Shown here: in pieces, positions 1-6,199 of the stretch
How the letters are laid out: each line of letters begins with the position of its first letter
Position numbering within the stretch: position 1 is the first letter of the stretch
NCBI GenBank assembly: GCA_023301335.1
Contig: JALZVA010000190.1
Span: 1-10,753 of the forward strand
DNA: 10,753 nucleotides
Direction of reading: 5' to 3'
From: Akkermansiaceae bacterium
GTDB taxonomy: Bacteria > Verrucomicrobiota > Verrucomicrobiia > Verrucomicrobiales > Akkermansiaceae
Made by a program: the position numbers and the translations under genes
Notes under the pieces: generated by a model
The model's input: the letters and a program-made list of their open reading frames with translations, nothing else
Databases searched by the model: none
What the model was told of the DNA's origin: nothing

Positions 1-2
1 TA

Positions 3-758
3 GGCACGTGGTTCTGTGTCAGCACCTGCCTGTTTTTCTTCTCCATCGCCTTCCTCCTTCCCGTTTTTAAACTCAGTAAGCTCGCCTTCCTAGCTCTCCC
101 CACCGTAGGCATCAGCCCCTACCTCTCAGAAATTTACTCCTCTGTTAGTCTAGCAGGTAAAGCTGCTCTGGTGATCATGGCCATCTCCTTATTCCTAAGC
201 TACACTCACCGCCTAGCTCCTTCTTGGTTCATGCAAAGTGTTCTTAAGATTTGTAACTTAGGCTATGCCATTCCTGGAGCGATCCTTGGGGTCACCTTAA
301 TCACACTCAGTGGCACGGTAAATCAGTCCGACTTAGGACACCAGTTCATCAACTTCGTCTTCTACGGATCAACCCTCGGTGTGATCTTCGCCTACGCTGC
401 AAAATTCCTCTCTGCGGGGCTTAACCCAGCTGAAGCGGGCTTTAAAAATATCCGCACCTCTCTCGATGAAGCAGCCAGCACATTGGGGAAAGGCAAGCTC
501 TACACTTTTTTAAAAATCCATCTACCCTTACTTAAATACGCAATTTCTGGTGGCTTGCTGATTGTATTCGTTGATCTCCTCAAAGAATTACCCTTAACTC
601 TTATCATGAACCAAGAGACACTGGCCACCAAAACCTATAGTCTCTTTAAAGTAGAAGAACGCTACATTGCAGGGTCAATCCCCGCACTCATCCTCATCCT
701 TGTCGGAGTCTCAGGCATGCTCACCCTGCGTCTTATGTTTAGAAAACTAAAAAACTAA
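3..758 (+). CDS. Iron(III)-type ABC transporter permease, C-terminal part (5' end outside window)
   Basis: Inner-membrane permease of a binding-protein-dependent ABC importer, most like the FbpB/SfuB ferric-iron group. The frame is open from base 3 without a stop, so the start lies upstream; the GTG/ATG codons near 171-177 are internal. About 251 residues are visible, roughly the second half of the usual ~500-550. They are strongly hydrophobic, with several membrane segments. The cytoplasmic EAA loop, which docks on the ATPase, is at about nt 468-530 (EAASTLGKGK, then an LPLL end). The following segment ELPLTLIMN...LATKTYSLF resembles the conserved tail of iron permeases. The ATPase gene starts 6 nt after the stop, so the two are one operon; a periplasmic binding protein is expected upstream. 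Iron is inferred from family resemblance. Thiamine or another substrate of the same permease superfamily is not excluded. Confidence 0.85.
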   Translation, partial: GTWFCVSTCLFFFSIAFLLPVFKLSKLAFLALPTVGISPYLSEIYSSVSLAGKAALVIMAISLFLSYTHRLAPSWFMQSVLKICNLGYAIPGAILGVTLITLSGTVNQSDLGHQFINFVFYGSTLGVIFAYAAKFLSAGLNPAEAGFKNIRTSLDEAASTLGKGKLYTFLKIHLPLLKYAISGGLLIVFVDLLKELPLTLIMNQETLATKTYSLFKVEERYIAGSIPALILILVGVSGMLTLRLMFRKLKN

Positions 759-764
759 GACAGT

Positions 765-1457
765 ATGCCTACTCTTACCCTTAACAATATCACCAAATCT
801 TTTGGTACGCAAACGGTGCTCGATGAAGTCTCTATCACCGTGAGGTCAAACCGTGTCACCGCTATCGTAGGGGAAAGTGGATCTGGAAAAACCACTCTCT
901 TACGTATCATCGCAGGACTCGAAACCCCTGAATCTGGCAGTGTCATCCTCGATAAAAAAGAGATCACACACCTTCCCCCTAATAAAAGAAGCATGGGGCT
1001 TGTGTTTCAAGACTACGCACTCTTCCCCCACCTAACAGTGGAGAAAAACATCACCTTTGGAGTCAAAAAACAAAAGGCGAAGGTCACTCAGCAAATGCTC
1101 AGCCTGATTAATCTCGAAGGCTATGAGAAACGCCACCCACATGAACTTTCTGGAGGGCAGCAACAACGCGTCGCACTCGCACGCGCACTCGCGCCCTCTC
1201 CCTCTATCCTGCTCATGGACGAGCCTTTTTCTAATCTCGATCCCATCCGCCGTAAAAAGCTCCGAGAACAAATCCAACTTCTCACCACACAAACCAACCT
1301 CACCATCATCATCATCACGCATGATATTGAAGACGCCTTGGACATCTCAGATTCCATCGTCATCTTAAAAGAGGGTCAAGTCATCCAAGAGGATGCTCCT
1401 ACAGCCATCCTAGAAAGCCCTATCAGCCAGTACGTGAAAGACCTCACGCGGACTTAG
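765..1457 (+). CDS. ABC transporter ATP-binding protein, iron(III)/Fbp-type importer
   Basis: The 230-residue cytoplasmic ATPase powers the importer whose permease lies 6 nt upstream. All nucleotide-binding motifs are intact: Walker A GESGSGKTT (36-44), Q-loop Q82 in FQDYALFPH, signature LSGGQ (128-132), Walker B ILLMDE (148-153), D-loop NLD (157-159) and switch histidine H186 in ITHD. The order and the FQDYALFPHLTV stretch fit the FbpC/PotA-like group. Typical FbpC proteins are about 340 residues and carry a C-terminal TOBE regulatory domain; this one stops just after the ATPase fold, as ThiQ-like and other short ATPases do. The ATG at 765 has no clear Shine-Dalgarno, so translation is probably coupled to the permease. 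It ends 9 nt from the convergent TPR gene, leaving almost no room for a dedicated terminator. Confidence 0.93.
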   Translation: MPTLTLNNITKSFGTQTVLDEVSITVRSNRVTAIVGESGSGKTTLLRIIAGLETPESGSVILDKKEITHLPPNKRSMGLVFQDYALFPHLTVEKNITFGVKKQKAKVTQQMLSLINLEGYEKRHPHELSGGQQQRVALARALAPSPSILLMDEPFSNLDPIRRKKLREQIQLLTTQTNLTIIIITHDIEDALDISDSIVILKEGQVIQEDAPTAILESPISQYVKDLTRT

Positions 1458-1466
1458 GCTAGCTGC

Positions 1467-2132
1467 TTACGCTTCTTTTTCCAGCTCCATGAGAGCTTTG
1501 TTTGCGCGGTTTACTTGATATTCGTTATCTTCATAACGCTTCATCACCTCCTGATACATCTCAGCAGCAGATTCCTTATCTTCCTTCTGCTCTTGGTAAA
1601 GCTCCCCGAGACGGAACATGAAGTTCACATCATCATCCATTTCCCACTCAGCATCTTCATACTCCCAACCTTCAAGCAAAGTAGAAATCGCCGAATCTGC
1701 ATCATTAAATTCGTCTAACTGAATATTGGCAATTTCCACCCACGCCATCCTATCCTGGCTCTCCGTCTCATCGATAAACTCTCTGAAATGTATAATCGCC
1801 TCCTCAAAGTTACCCTGTAGTAATAGAGAACGTCCTTTATCTAACTTCGTCGGTTCATCATGTGGGATCTCATTTTGGGAATACGTGAACTGCGCAAATT
1901 TCTCTGCAATTTTAGGAAGGATAAAAACTACAAAAAGCACCCCTAACACTCCTGCTACCACCACAGAGGTCACAAGCTGCCGAACCATCCCATCAGCCCC
2001 CTCTAATTGAGCTGGGTTTATGTTTTCATCCCCTACTCCTTCCACGCTACCTAGCCCCATAAAGCTAAGTGCAATATAGCCTGCTATAGCGACAAAAACA
2101 CAGATGACCGCAGTTATTAAAAATCCCTTCAT
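1467..2132 (-). CDS. Membrane-anchored protein with TPR-like helical repeats, function unknown
   Basis: The 221-residue product has two hydrophobic segments (about residues 4-27 and 54-73), separated by a short acidic linker and followed by a soluble C-terminal part. That part has paired amphipathic helices of TPR type: GRSLLLQGNFEEAIIHF (about 100-116) is a good TPR A/B helix, and a later helix GELYQEQKEDKESAAEMYQ resembles a second repeat. It is rich in Glu and Asp. TPR domains usually mediate protein contacts, so a scaffold role at the inner membrane is likely, but no substrate or complex can be named. The gene follows the RelE-like gene with only 6 nt between them, so they are probably co-transcribed. 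A purine-rich AAAGGGA about 10 nt before the ATG may serve as ribosome binding site. Confidence 0.8.
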   Translation of the reverse strand: MKGFLITAVICVFVAIAGYIALSFMGLGSVEGVGDENINPAQLEGADGMVRQLVTSVVVAGVLGVLFVVFILPKIAEKFAQFTYSQNEIPHDEPTKLDKGRSLLLQGNFEEAIIHFREFIDETESQDRMAWVEIANIQLDEFNDADSAISTLLEGWEYEDAEWEMDDDVNFMFRLGELYQEQKEDKESAAEMYQEVMKRYEDNEYQVNRANKALMELEKEA

Positions 2133-2138
2133 TTTTTC

Positions 2139-2519
2139 TTATCCCTTTCGTTTGGCGTTCCTTCCTTCTTCAATCAAATTCCAAAAAGTCTTATCATTTG
2201 ATAAATCCTCATCCTCACTCACAGGAAGCTTCGAACGGAACATGAAATCAGAAAAAGAGTTCTTATTGAGCACTCTGTGCACCACTACCAGGCCATTCTG
2301 CACTTCAAAATAAATCCGGTGATCATCCGCACGAAAGCGATATAGAGAAGTGTCTCCACGAGTGATTTTCCCGAAACGCTCGTCGTCCAAGGTCTCCAGA
2401 TCTCCCTCCGTCACCTTGAAAGAATCCAGTAAATCGAGCTGACTTAAAGTATCCAACTGGGAAATCTCGGAGGCACTAATTTCGTTAAAAACTATCTGTA
2501 ACACGTATTTATTATGCAC
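2139..2519 (-). CDS. RelE/ParE-superfamily-like protein without a recognisable antitoxin gene
   Basis: The 126-residue soluble protein has a central stretch YRFRADDHRIYFEVQ...VVVHRVL (about 60-84) that matches the beta-sheet core of RelE/ParE toxins (consensus like yRvR.gdyRi.y.....i.i..i..R). Unlike classical toxins it has an acidic tail of about 40 residues after the core (SEDEDLSNDK...). The start is GTG at 2519. No internal Met occurs until the end of the core, and an in-frame TAA lies four codons upstream, so the start is well constrained; there is no Shine-Dalgarno. No small antitoxin-like gene lies upstream or downstream; the downstream partner is the TPR membrane protein, 6 nt away. 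It could be a solitary mRNA-interferase homologue or a domesticated, non-toxic member. The family assignment rests on motif resemblance only. Confidence 0.65.
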   Translation of the reverse strand: MHNKYVLQIVFNEISASEISQLDTLSQLDLLDSFKVTEGDLETLDDERFGKITRGDTSLYRFRADDHRIYFEVQNGLVVVHRVLNKNSFSDFMFRSKLPVSEDEDLSNDKTFWNLIEEGRNAKRKG

Positions 2520-2530
2520 TTTAAAAAGTT

Positions 2531-2544
2531 AAAGGGCACCCTTT
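2531..2544. promoter_or_regulatory. Interrupted palindrome AAAGGG-CA-CCCTTT upstream of the RelE-like gene
   Basis: A perfect 6+6 inverted repeat with a 2-nt centre ends 12 nt before the GTG of the RelE-like gene and lies about 27 nt before the -35 of the divergent small-protein promoter. Its plus-strand right side runs into eight T residues, which superficially resembles an intrinsic terminator, but no known transcript on that strand would end there. An operator for the divergent pair is the more natural reading, by analogy with autoregulated toxin loci. This is inference only. Confidence 0.3.
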
Positions 2545-2570
2545 TTTTTACCTTTTCTCATATTCCACTC

Positions 2571-2598
2571 TCGACAGCTCAACCAGTACATCTATCAT
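2571..2598 (+). promoter_or_regulatory. Candidate sigma70-type promoter of the small membrane protein gene
   Basis: TCGACA (2571-2576, 5 of 6 to TTGACA) and TATCAT (2593-2598, 5 of 6 to TATAAT) are separated by 16 nt. Transcription would begin near 2605, only about 11 nt before the ATG at 2616. That near-leaderless arrangement would explain why no Shine-Dalgarno is visible there. The fit is by eye against the E. coli consensus. Confidence 0.4.
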
Positions 2599-2615
2599 CA
2601 CGAAATAAGCATTTC

Positions 2616-2735
2616 ATGAAATCCTTTTTCACTCTACTCATTCTACTCTTTATCCTACTCGCTTTTTTCAGCAGCCTAGGAGTGGTTTACTACGTCAACA
2701 ACTCTGTCCAAGCAGAGAGAATTGAGACAAAGTAG
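2616..2735 (+). CDS. Small single-pass membrane protein (39 residues), function unknown
   Basis: The product is a very short protein: MKSFF, one long hydrophobic helix of about 20 residues rich in Leu, Phe and Ile, then GVVYYVNNSVQAERIETK. The Lys near the start and the hydrophilic tail predict an N-in single-pass inner-membrane orientation. The frame could be extended to an ATG at 2514, but the added residues are not convincing, would overlap the start of the divergent RelE-like gene, and would put the candidate promoter inside the gene. The ATG at 2616 fits better. I do not recognise a family. The typical membrane-peptide composition and the near-consensus promoter argue that it is real. 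Small TM peptides of this sort can be regulators of membrane complexes or type I toxins; nothing here decides between these. Confidence 0.5.
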   Translation: MKSFFTLLILLFILLAFFSSLGVVYYVNNSVQAERIETK

Positions 2736-2771
2736 TAAAGAGCCCACCTTTCCCCATTCCTTGGAAAAGGC

Positions 2772-4124
2772 CTATTTCCTATACTTTGAGAACACATCTC
2801 CCGTTGGCTCTTTAGGTAGCGTTGTCTGCCACTGCTTGAGACTCTGAAGAAGCTTTTCAGCTACCTTCGGATGCTCTTCCGCTAGATCATGCGCTTCCTC
2901 CACATCATTGGAGATATTATAAAGCTCTACCTTACTCAAATCTGGGCTCGCCAGTAGCTTCCACTGCCCTGCTACAGTTGCCCAGTTAATGGCGCCTCTG
3001 CCCAGACCTTCCCAGAAAAGAGGCTTCTCTCTAGAAGGCATTTTTTTTCCCTTTAGAACATCAGTGATATCCATCCCATCAGGTGTATACCCTTCCGGAA
3101 GAGATGCCCCAGCAATCGCACAGAAAGTAGGTAAGAGATCCACTGCAGAGATAAGCGACTCCTTATCCACTGCACCTGCTGCTATATGCTTTGGCCATCG
3201 AGCTAAGAAAGGCACCCCAATTCCTCCTTCGGTAAGTGCCCGCTTCCTGCCTTTACGTCCACCAGTCGTACCTTTAGATCCTCCAGACCCCCAGCCAGAT
3301 CCTGTTGCGCTATCATAGCTCAGTTCCAGCTCAGCTACCTTCTTCGCCTTCCCGGAACCCTCTGGTCCATTATCTGAACTAAAAATCACTAAGGTGTTCT
3401 CAGCGATACCTAGCCGATCAAGGCTATCAAGAATCTGCCCGATTCGATCATCAGCATGGGATAGTACAGAAGCATACACTTGATCCCCTCTCTCTAGATC
3501 CTTAAATCTATATTCATACTTAGGAATTGTATGGAACGGCGTATGAGGCTCATGCATCCACACATTAATAAAGAATGGTTTTTTCTCCTTCACACTTTTC
3601 TCCATGAATTGTGACGTCCTCATCGCGTCCTCATACCACGGCATTTGCTCACCTGAGCAGTTGAATGCGCCATAATCATCATAGCCATAGTCACCAGGCA
3701 CAGGAGAATCAGGAATCATATTGTTAGAAAGGTGCCATTTACCATAATGAGCTGTTCGGTACCCAGCCTTCTGAAGTCTCTCTGCAAGATAAGGTGCATC
3801 CAAACTCAACCAATCTGGCATCCCACGTTTTTTGTTATTATCAGGAAACGCAAAATGCCCCGCCACATTATAGCGTGATGGGAAATGCCCAGTCATCACT
3901 GCAACTCGACTAGGAGAGCACACACCACTCGCCACCGTAAACCTCTGAAAATCCGTTCCCTCTTTTGCTAAACGATCAATATTAGGAGTTTTTATATAAG
4001 GATGCCCGTGACAACTTAAGTCCCCCCAGCCCCAGTCATCTGTAAAAATGAATATAATGTTAGGCTTCGTTTCTCCAAACACAGAAGAAGCCATGAGTAA
4101 TAAAAGGGCTATATATTTTTTCAT
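2772..4124 (-). CDS. Secreted FGly-dependent sulfatase (S1 family), CSPSR type
   Basis: The 450-residue enzyme is predicted to hydrolyse sulfate esters of a glycan. It has a Sec signal peptide (MKKYIALLLLMASSVFG, cleavage near 17-18). The canonical formylglycine motif is C69-S-P-S-R73 followed by VAVMTG; Cys is converted to formylglycine by a maturase that is not in this window. Further catalytic or metal-binding residues are D29/D30 (FTDDWGWGD), K129 and H131 (GKWHL), H194 (EPHTP), D251 and N252 (SSDNG), and probably K294 ahead of EGG. The length is normal for arylsulfatase/GALNS-like enzymes. The unusual part is a Gly/Ser-rich, then Arg/Lys-rich insert (about 257-295) near the active-site rim. 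The substrate cannot be read from sequence; a sulfated polysaccharide is expected. The ATG has no Shine-Dalgarno and follows a very AT-rich leader. Confidence 0.93.
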   Translation of the reverse strand: MKKYIALLLLMASSVFGETKPNIIFIFTDDWGWGDLSCHGHPYIKTPNIDRLAKEGTDFQRFTVASGVCSPSRVAVMTGHFPSRYNVAGHFAFPDNNKKRGMPDWLSLDAPYLAERLQKAGYRTAHYGKWHLSNNMIPDSPVPGDYGYDDYGAFNCSGEQMPWYEDAMRTSQFMEKSVKEKKPFFINVWMHEPHTPFHTIPKYEYRFKDLERGDQVYASVLSHADDRIGQILDSLDRLGIAENTLVIFSSDNGPEGSGKAKKVAELELSYDSATGSGWGSGGSKGTTGGRKGRKRALTEGGIGVPFLARWPKHIAAGAVDKESLISAVDLLPTFCAIAGASLPEGYTPDGMDITDVLKGKKMPSREKPLFWEGLGRGAINWATVAGQWKLLASPDLSKVELYNISNDVEEAHDLAEEHPKVAEKLLQSLKQWQTTLPKEPTGDVFSKYRK

Positions 4125-4263
4125 AACAGTTATTTATAATATCGGCTGTATATTTATGATTTTTTTTGAAATTATCAATATGATTTTAGAAAAAATATCC
4201 TCGCAGTAAATTTTTAGGAAGGCCTCGTATTCTCCCATTCATCTGAGCTATTTATAACCCCTC
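4125..4263 (-). promoter_or_regulatory. AT-rich intergenic region likely carrying the sulfatase promoter
   Basis: The 139 nt between the transporter stop and the sulfatase start are very AT-rich, especially 4125-4200. On the minus strand a TTGATA and a TATAAA near the start codon occur, but no pair has acceptable spacing, so no exact promoter is called. A 9-nt direct repeat TATGATTTT occurs at 4155-4163 and 4179-4187, 24 nt apart. No terminator hairpin with a T-run follows the transporter gene, so read-through into the sulfatase is possible. Confidence 0.3.
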
Positions 4264-5121
4264 CTAAGATGACAGCCTATCATTTACGATCTGTTTTTTC
4301 AGAATGACCAAACTTATGCCACCCAAAATAGCTAAGCTCGCTAACCCTATGCGTAAGCCCATAGGCTCGCTAAGAAAAATCACCCCACCCACCGCAGCTA
4401 TCACAGGCACACTCAACTGCACCGTCGCCGCCTGAGTGACTTTCAAAGCTGGTAAGACTGTGTACCATATAGCGTATCCCATTCCTGAAGCCAACGCACC
4501 TGATCCCACCGCATACCCAACTCCGGCAGCACTCAAAGAATGACCTTGCCACATAATCAAACTCAACCCCACCACCATTGGGATAGTACGTATAAAATTA
4601 CCCGCCGTCACTCCAATCGGATCTCCCACGCCTTTTCCTCTGAGGGAATAAATCCCCCATGCCACACCAGCTCCTAACATCAATACAGAGGCGGATATAG
4701 AAGGCGCAGATAAACCGGGTAACAGCAGACCGATAAGTCCCGTCAGAGCAATCCCTAGACCAACGACCTGCCACCTCTGTAAACGCTCACCTGAGCGTAA
4801 CCCATGGCCAATCATCGTAACCTGAACAGCCCCAAATAACAATAGCGCCCCAGTTCCGGCAGATACATTCACATACGCATAAGAAAACCCCGCAGCATAT
4901 AAAAAAAGCAGCCATGCCGACAGCCAATTCCCACGCACCTCTGATCCTCTCGAAATTCTCGTAACAACATACAGTATGAGCGCTCCTGAGATCAACCGAA
5001 TCGTAGTAAAGCTCGCAGCATCCATCTCTGCATCTCTAAGTGCCGCACGGCAAAACAGAGAGTTCCCCGCAAACGCTGTCAGCGCTATTAAGGTTAGAAT
5101 GATTATCCGAATGAGCGACAT
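4264..5121 (-). CDS. EamA/DMT-superfamily transporter
   Basis: The 285-residue inner-membrane protein has about ten predicted transmembrane helices in two homologous halves (roughly residues 5-135 and 145-277), the usual size and layout of EamA (formerly DUF6) exporters. Typical elements are FAGNSLFCRAAL in helix 1, FTTIRLISGALIL in helix 2, the second-half GVAWGIYSLRGK, and VQLSVPVIAAVGGVIFLSEP near the end, which is characteristic of the family's helix 9. Relatives export amino acids or other small metabolites, but the substrate here is unknown. It lies 53 nt downstream of the SHD1-domain gene on the same strand and may share its transcript. No Shine-Dalgarno precedes the ATG. Nothing in the sequence ties it to the sulfatase beyond co-orientation. 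Confidence 0.9.
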   Translation of the reverse strand: MSLIRIIILTLIALTAFAGNSLFCRAALRDAEMDAASFTTIRLISGALILYVVTRISRGSEVRGNWLSAWLLFLYAAGFSYAYVNVSAGTGALLLFGAVQVTMIGHGLRSGERLQRWQVVGLGIALTGLIGLLLPGLSAPSISASVLMLGAGVAWGIYSLRGKGVGDPIGVTAGNFIRTIPMVVGLSLIMWQGHSLSAAGVGYAVGSGALASGMGYAIWYTVLPALKVTQAATVQLSVPVIAAVGGVIFLSEPMGLRIGLASLAILGGISLVILKKQIVNDRLSS

Positions 5122-5174
5122 GACGATAAGGTTATCTCTACTCCCATCGAGAACTTCTCCTGATACAGAGCTAT

Positions 5175-5999
5175 TTATTCATCCTTTGGAAGAGCTTCCC
5201 ACATTTTTAAATTGCGGTATTTTGAAGGCCCTCCATCAACACGAAGTCCCAACCTTTTAGGCTTTCCAGCCCACATATTATCGACGCTTTCCGATTCATG
5301 ACCGTTAGAACTGATCGATATTTTATTACCAATCATCTCGATGGTAACGTGATGCCACTCATCTCTCTTTAAAGGAATCTTAATACCCTTAAAACTTTTT
5401 TTAATAGGTGGATTTTTCACTCGATGTAACGCCTTCCCGCCAAAACCATTTGCCGAAAAATTAGCCATCCCCAATTTATCTGGCTTGTCATCAATAGTGA
5501 ATCCAACAGCGCGCGCTTCTAATAAAAGAATTTCACACTCAATAATGACATTTACTGGCTGAGGATTTCTGATCACTATGTGCCCTTTATGACCTTTACC
5601 GGTTTGTGATGCTGTCACCTCATTATCTTTACATACCCAGCTACCACTGGACACCCTCCAACCGTCATTATTTTTAAAATTCGTTTCGTATAATAGCTTA
5701 CCCCTTTTTGAAATGTTAAGCTCTTCTCCTTCAGTAGCAGTAGTCGTAGATTTATTTTTTTTCTCCCCCCATTGTTTAATATAGGTCTGATCCTTGGAGC
5801 TGAGTGCTTCAATAGCTACTCGGTAAGACTTCCCGTCTATGAGGACGTTTACATGCTTATCTTCGACTCTCTCTAATTTAGCTATCATCGAACGCCCATC
5901 CTTGTTTACCCATTTACGAGCCTCTTCAGCGACCACAACATTCATCATGGCGTAACAGCCAAGTCCTGCCAAAAGAAGTTTTTTTATATCGTTTTTCAT
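5175..5999 (-). CDS. Secreted SHD1-domain protein with LamG/DUF1080-like C-terminal domain
   Basis: The 274-residue protein has an N-terminal signal peptide (charged MKNDIKK, hydrophobic core to about residue 24, VVVA then EEARKW). C15 in GLGC is not a good lipobox because hydrophobic residues continue after it. Residues about 27-78 form an SHD1-like domain (RKWVNKDGRSMIAKLERVED..., GKSYRVAIEALSSKDQTYIKQW), a small beta domain abundant in Planctomycetes and Verrucomicrobia secreted proteins. After a Thr/Glu-rich linker, residues about 98-270 resemble DUF1080/LamG beta-sandwiches (LYETNF...DGW, W...NEV, later DEWHHVTIEMIGNKISISSNG). The DUF1080 family has been linked to 3-keto-glycoside hydrolysis, but catalytic residues cannot be assigned here and the domain may only bind glycan. 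It sits between an alpha/beta hydrolase and a transporter, with sulfatases on either side. Confidence 0.72.
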   Translation of the reverse strand: MKNDIKKLLLAGLGCYAMMNVVVAEEARKWVNKDGRSMIAKLERVEDKHVNVLIDGKSYRVAIEALSSKDQTYIKQWGEKKNKSTTTATEGEELNISKRGKLLYETNFKNNDGWRVSSGSWVCKDNEVTASQTGKGHKGHIVIRNPQPVNVIIECEILLLEARAVGFTIDDKPDKLGMANFSANGFGGKALHRVKNPPIKKSFKGIKIPLKRDEWHHVTIEMIGNKISISSNGHESESVDNMWAGKPKRLGLRVDGGPSKYRNLKMWEALPKDE

Positions 6000-6199
6000 G
6001 TCTAATAAGCTAATTATCTTAAACTAAAAGGCAACCTCTATTACACTTAAGAATAGAACTGTTCAGATTACAGAGGTGCGGGCACATGTATATAAAATCG
6101 ATGTAGAAAACTAAAAAATTCTCCATACATCCCCGTCAAAACAATGCCGCCGTTGCCGAAAGTGTGCTTTTAACTTTAGGGTTAATATTAGAGCTATTT

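Noticed and set aside
1032..1368. Several open frames overlapping the ABC ATPase gene on both strands.
   Set aside because: The ATPase frame carries every catalytic motif; the others are low-complexity shadows (His/Ser- or Met/Ser-rich).
2514..2735. Longer 73-codon version of the small membrane protein starting at 2514.
   Set aside because: It overlaps the divergent GTG start, its extra 34 residues look like random translation, and it would swallow the only good promoter.
2747..2770. Possible terminator hairpin CCTTTCC / GGAAAAGG between the convergent small-protein and sulfatase genes.
   Set aside because: The stem is 7 bp with a bulged A and no T-run follows on either strand.
2989..3318. 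Plus-strand open frame of 109 codons inside the first sulfatase gene.
   Set aside because: It is antisense to strongly conserved sulfatase motifs, Pro/Arg-rich and without any recognisable domain: a shadow frame.
6000..6199. A hidden gene or RNA in the 200-nt gap between the SHD1 protein and hydrolase genes.
   Set aside because: No open frame with protein-like composition, no T-run terminator and only a weak 6-nt inverted repeat (ACCTCT/AGAGGT) were seen.
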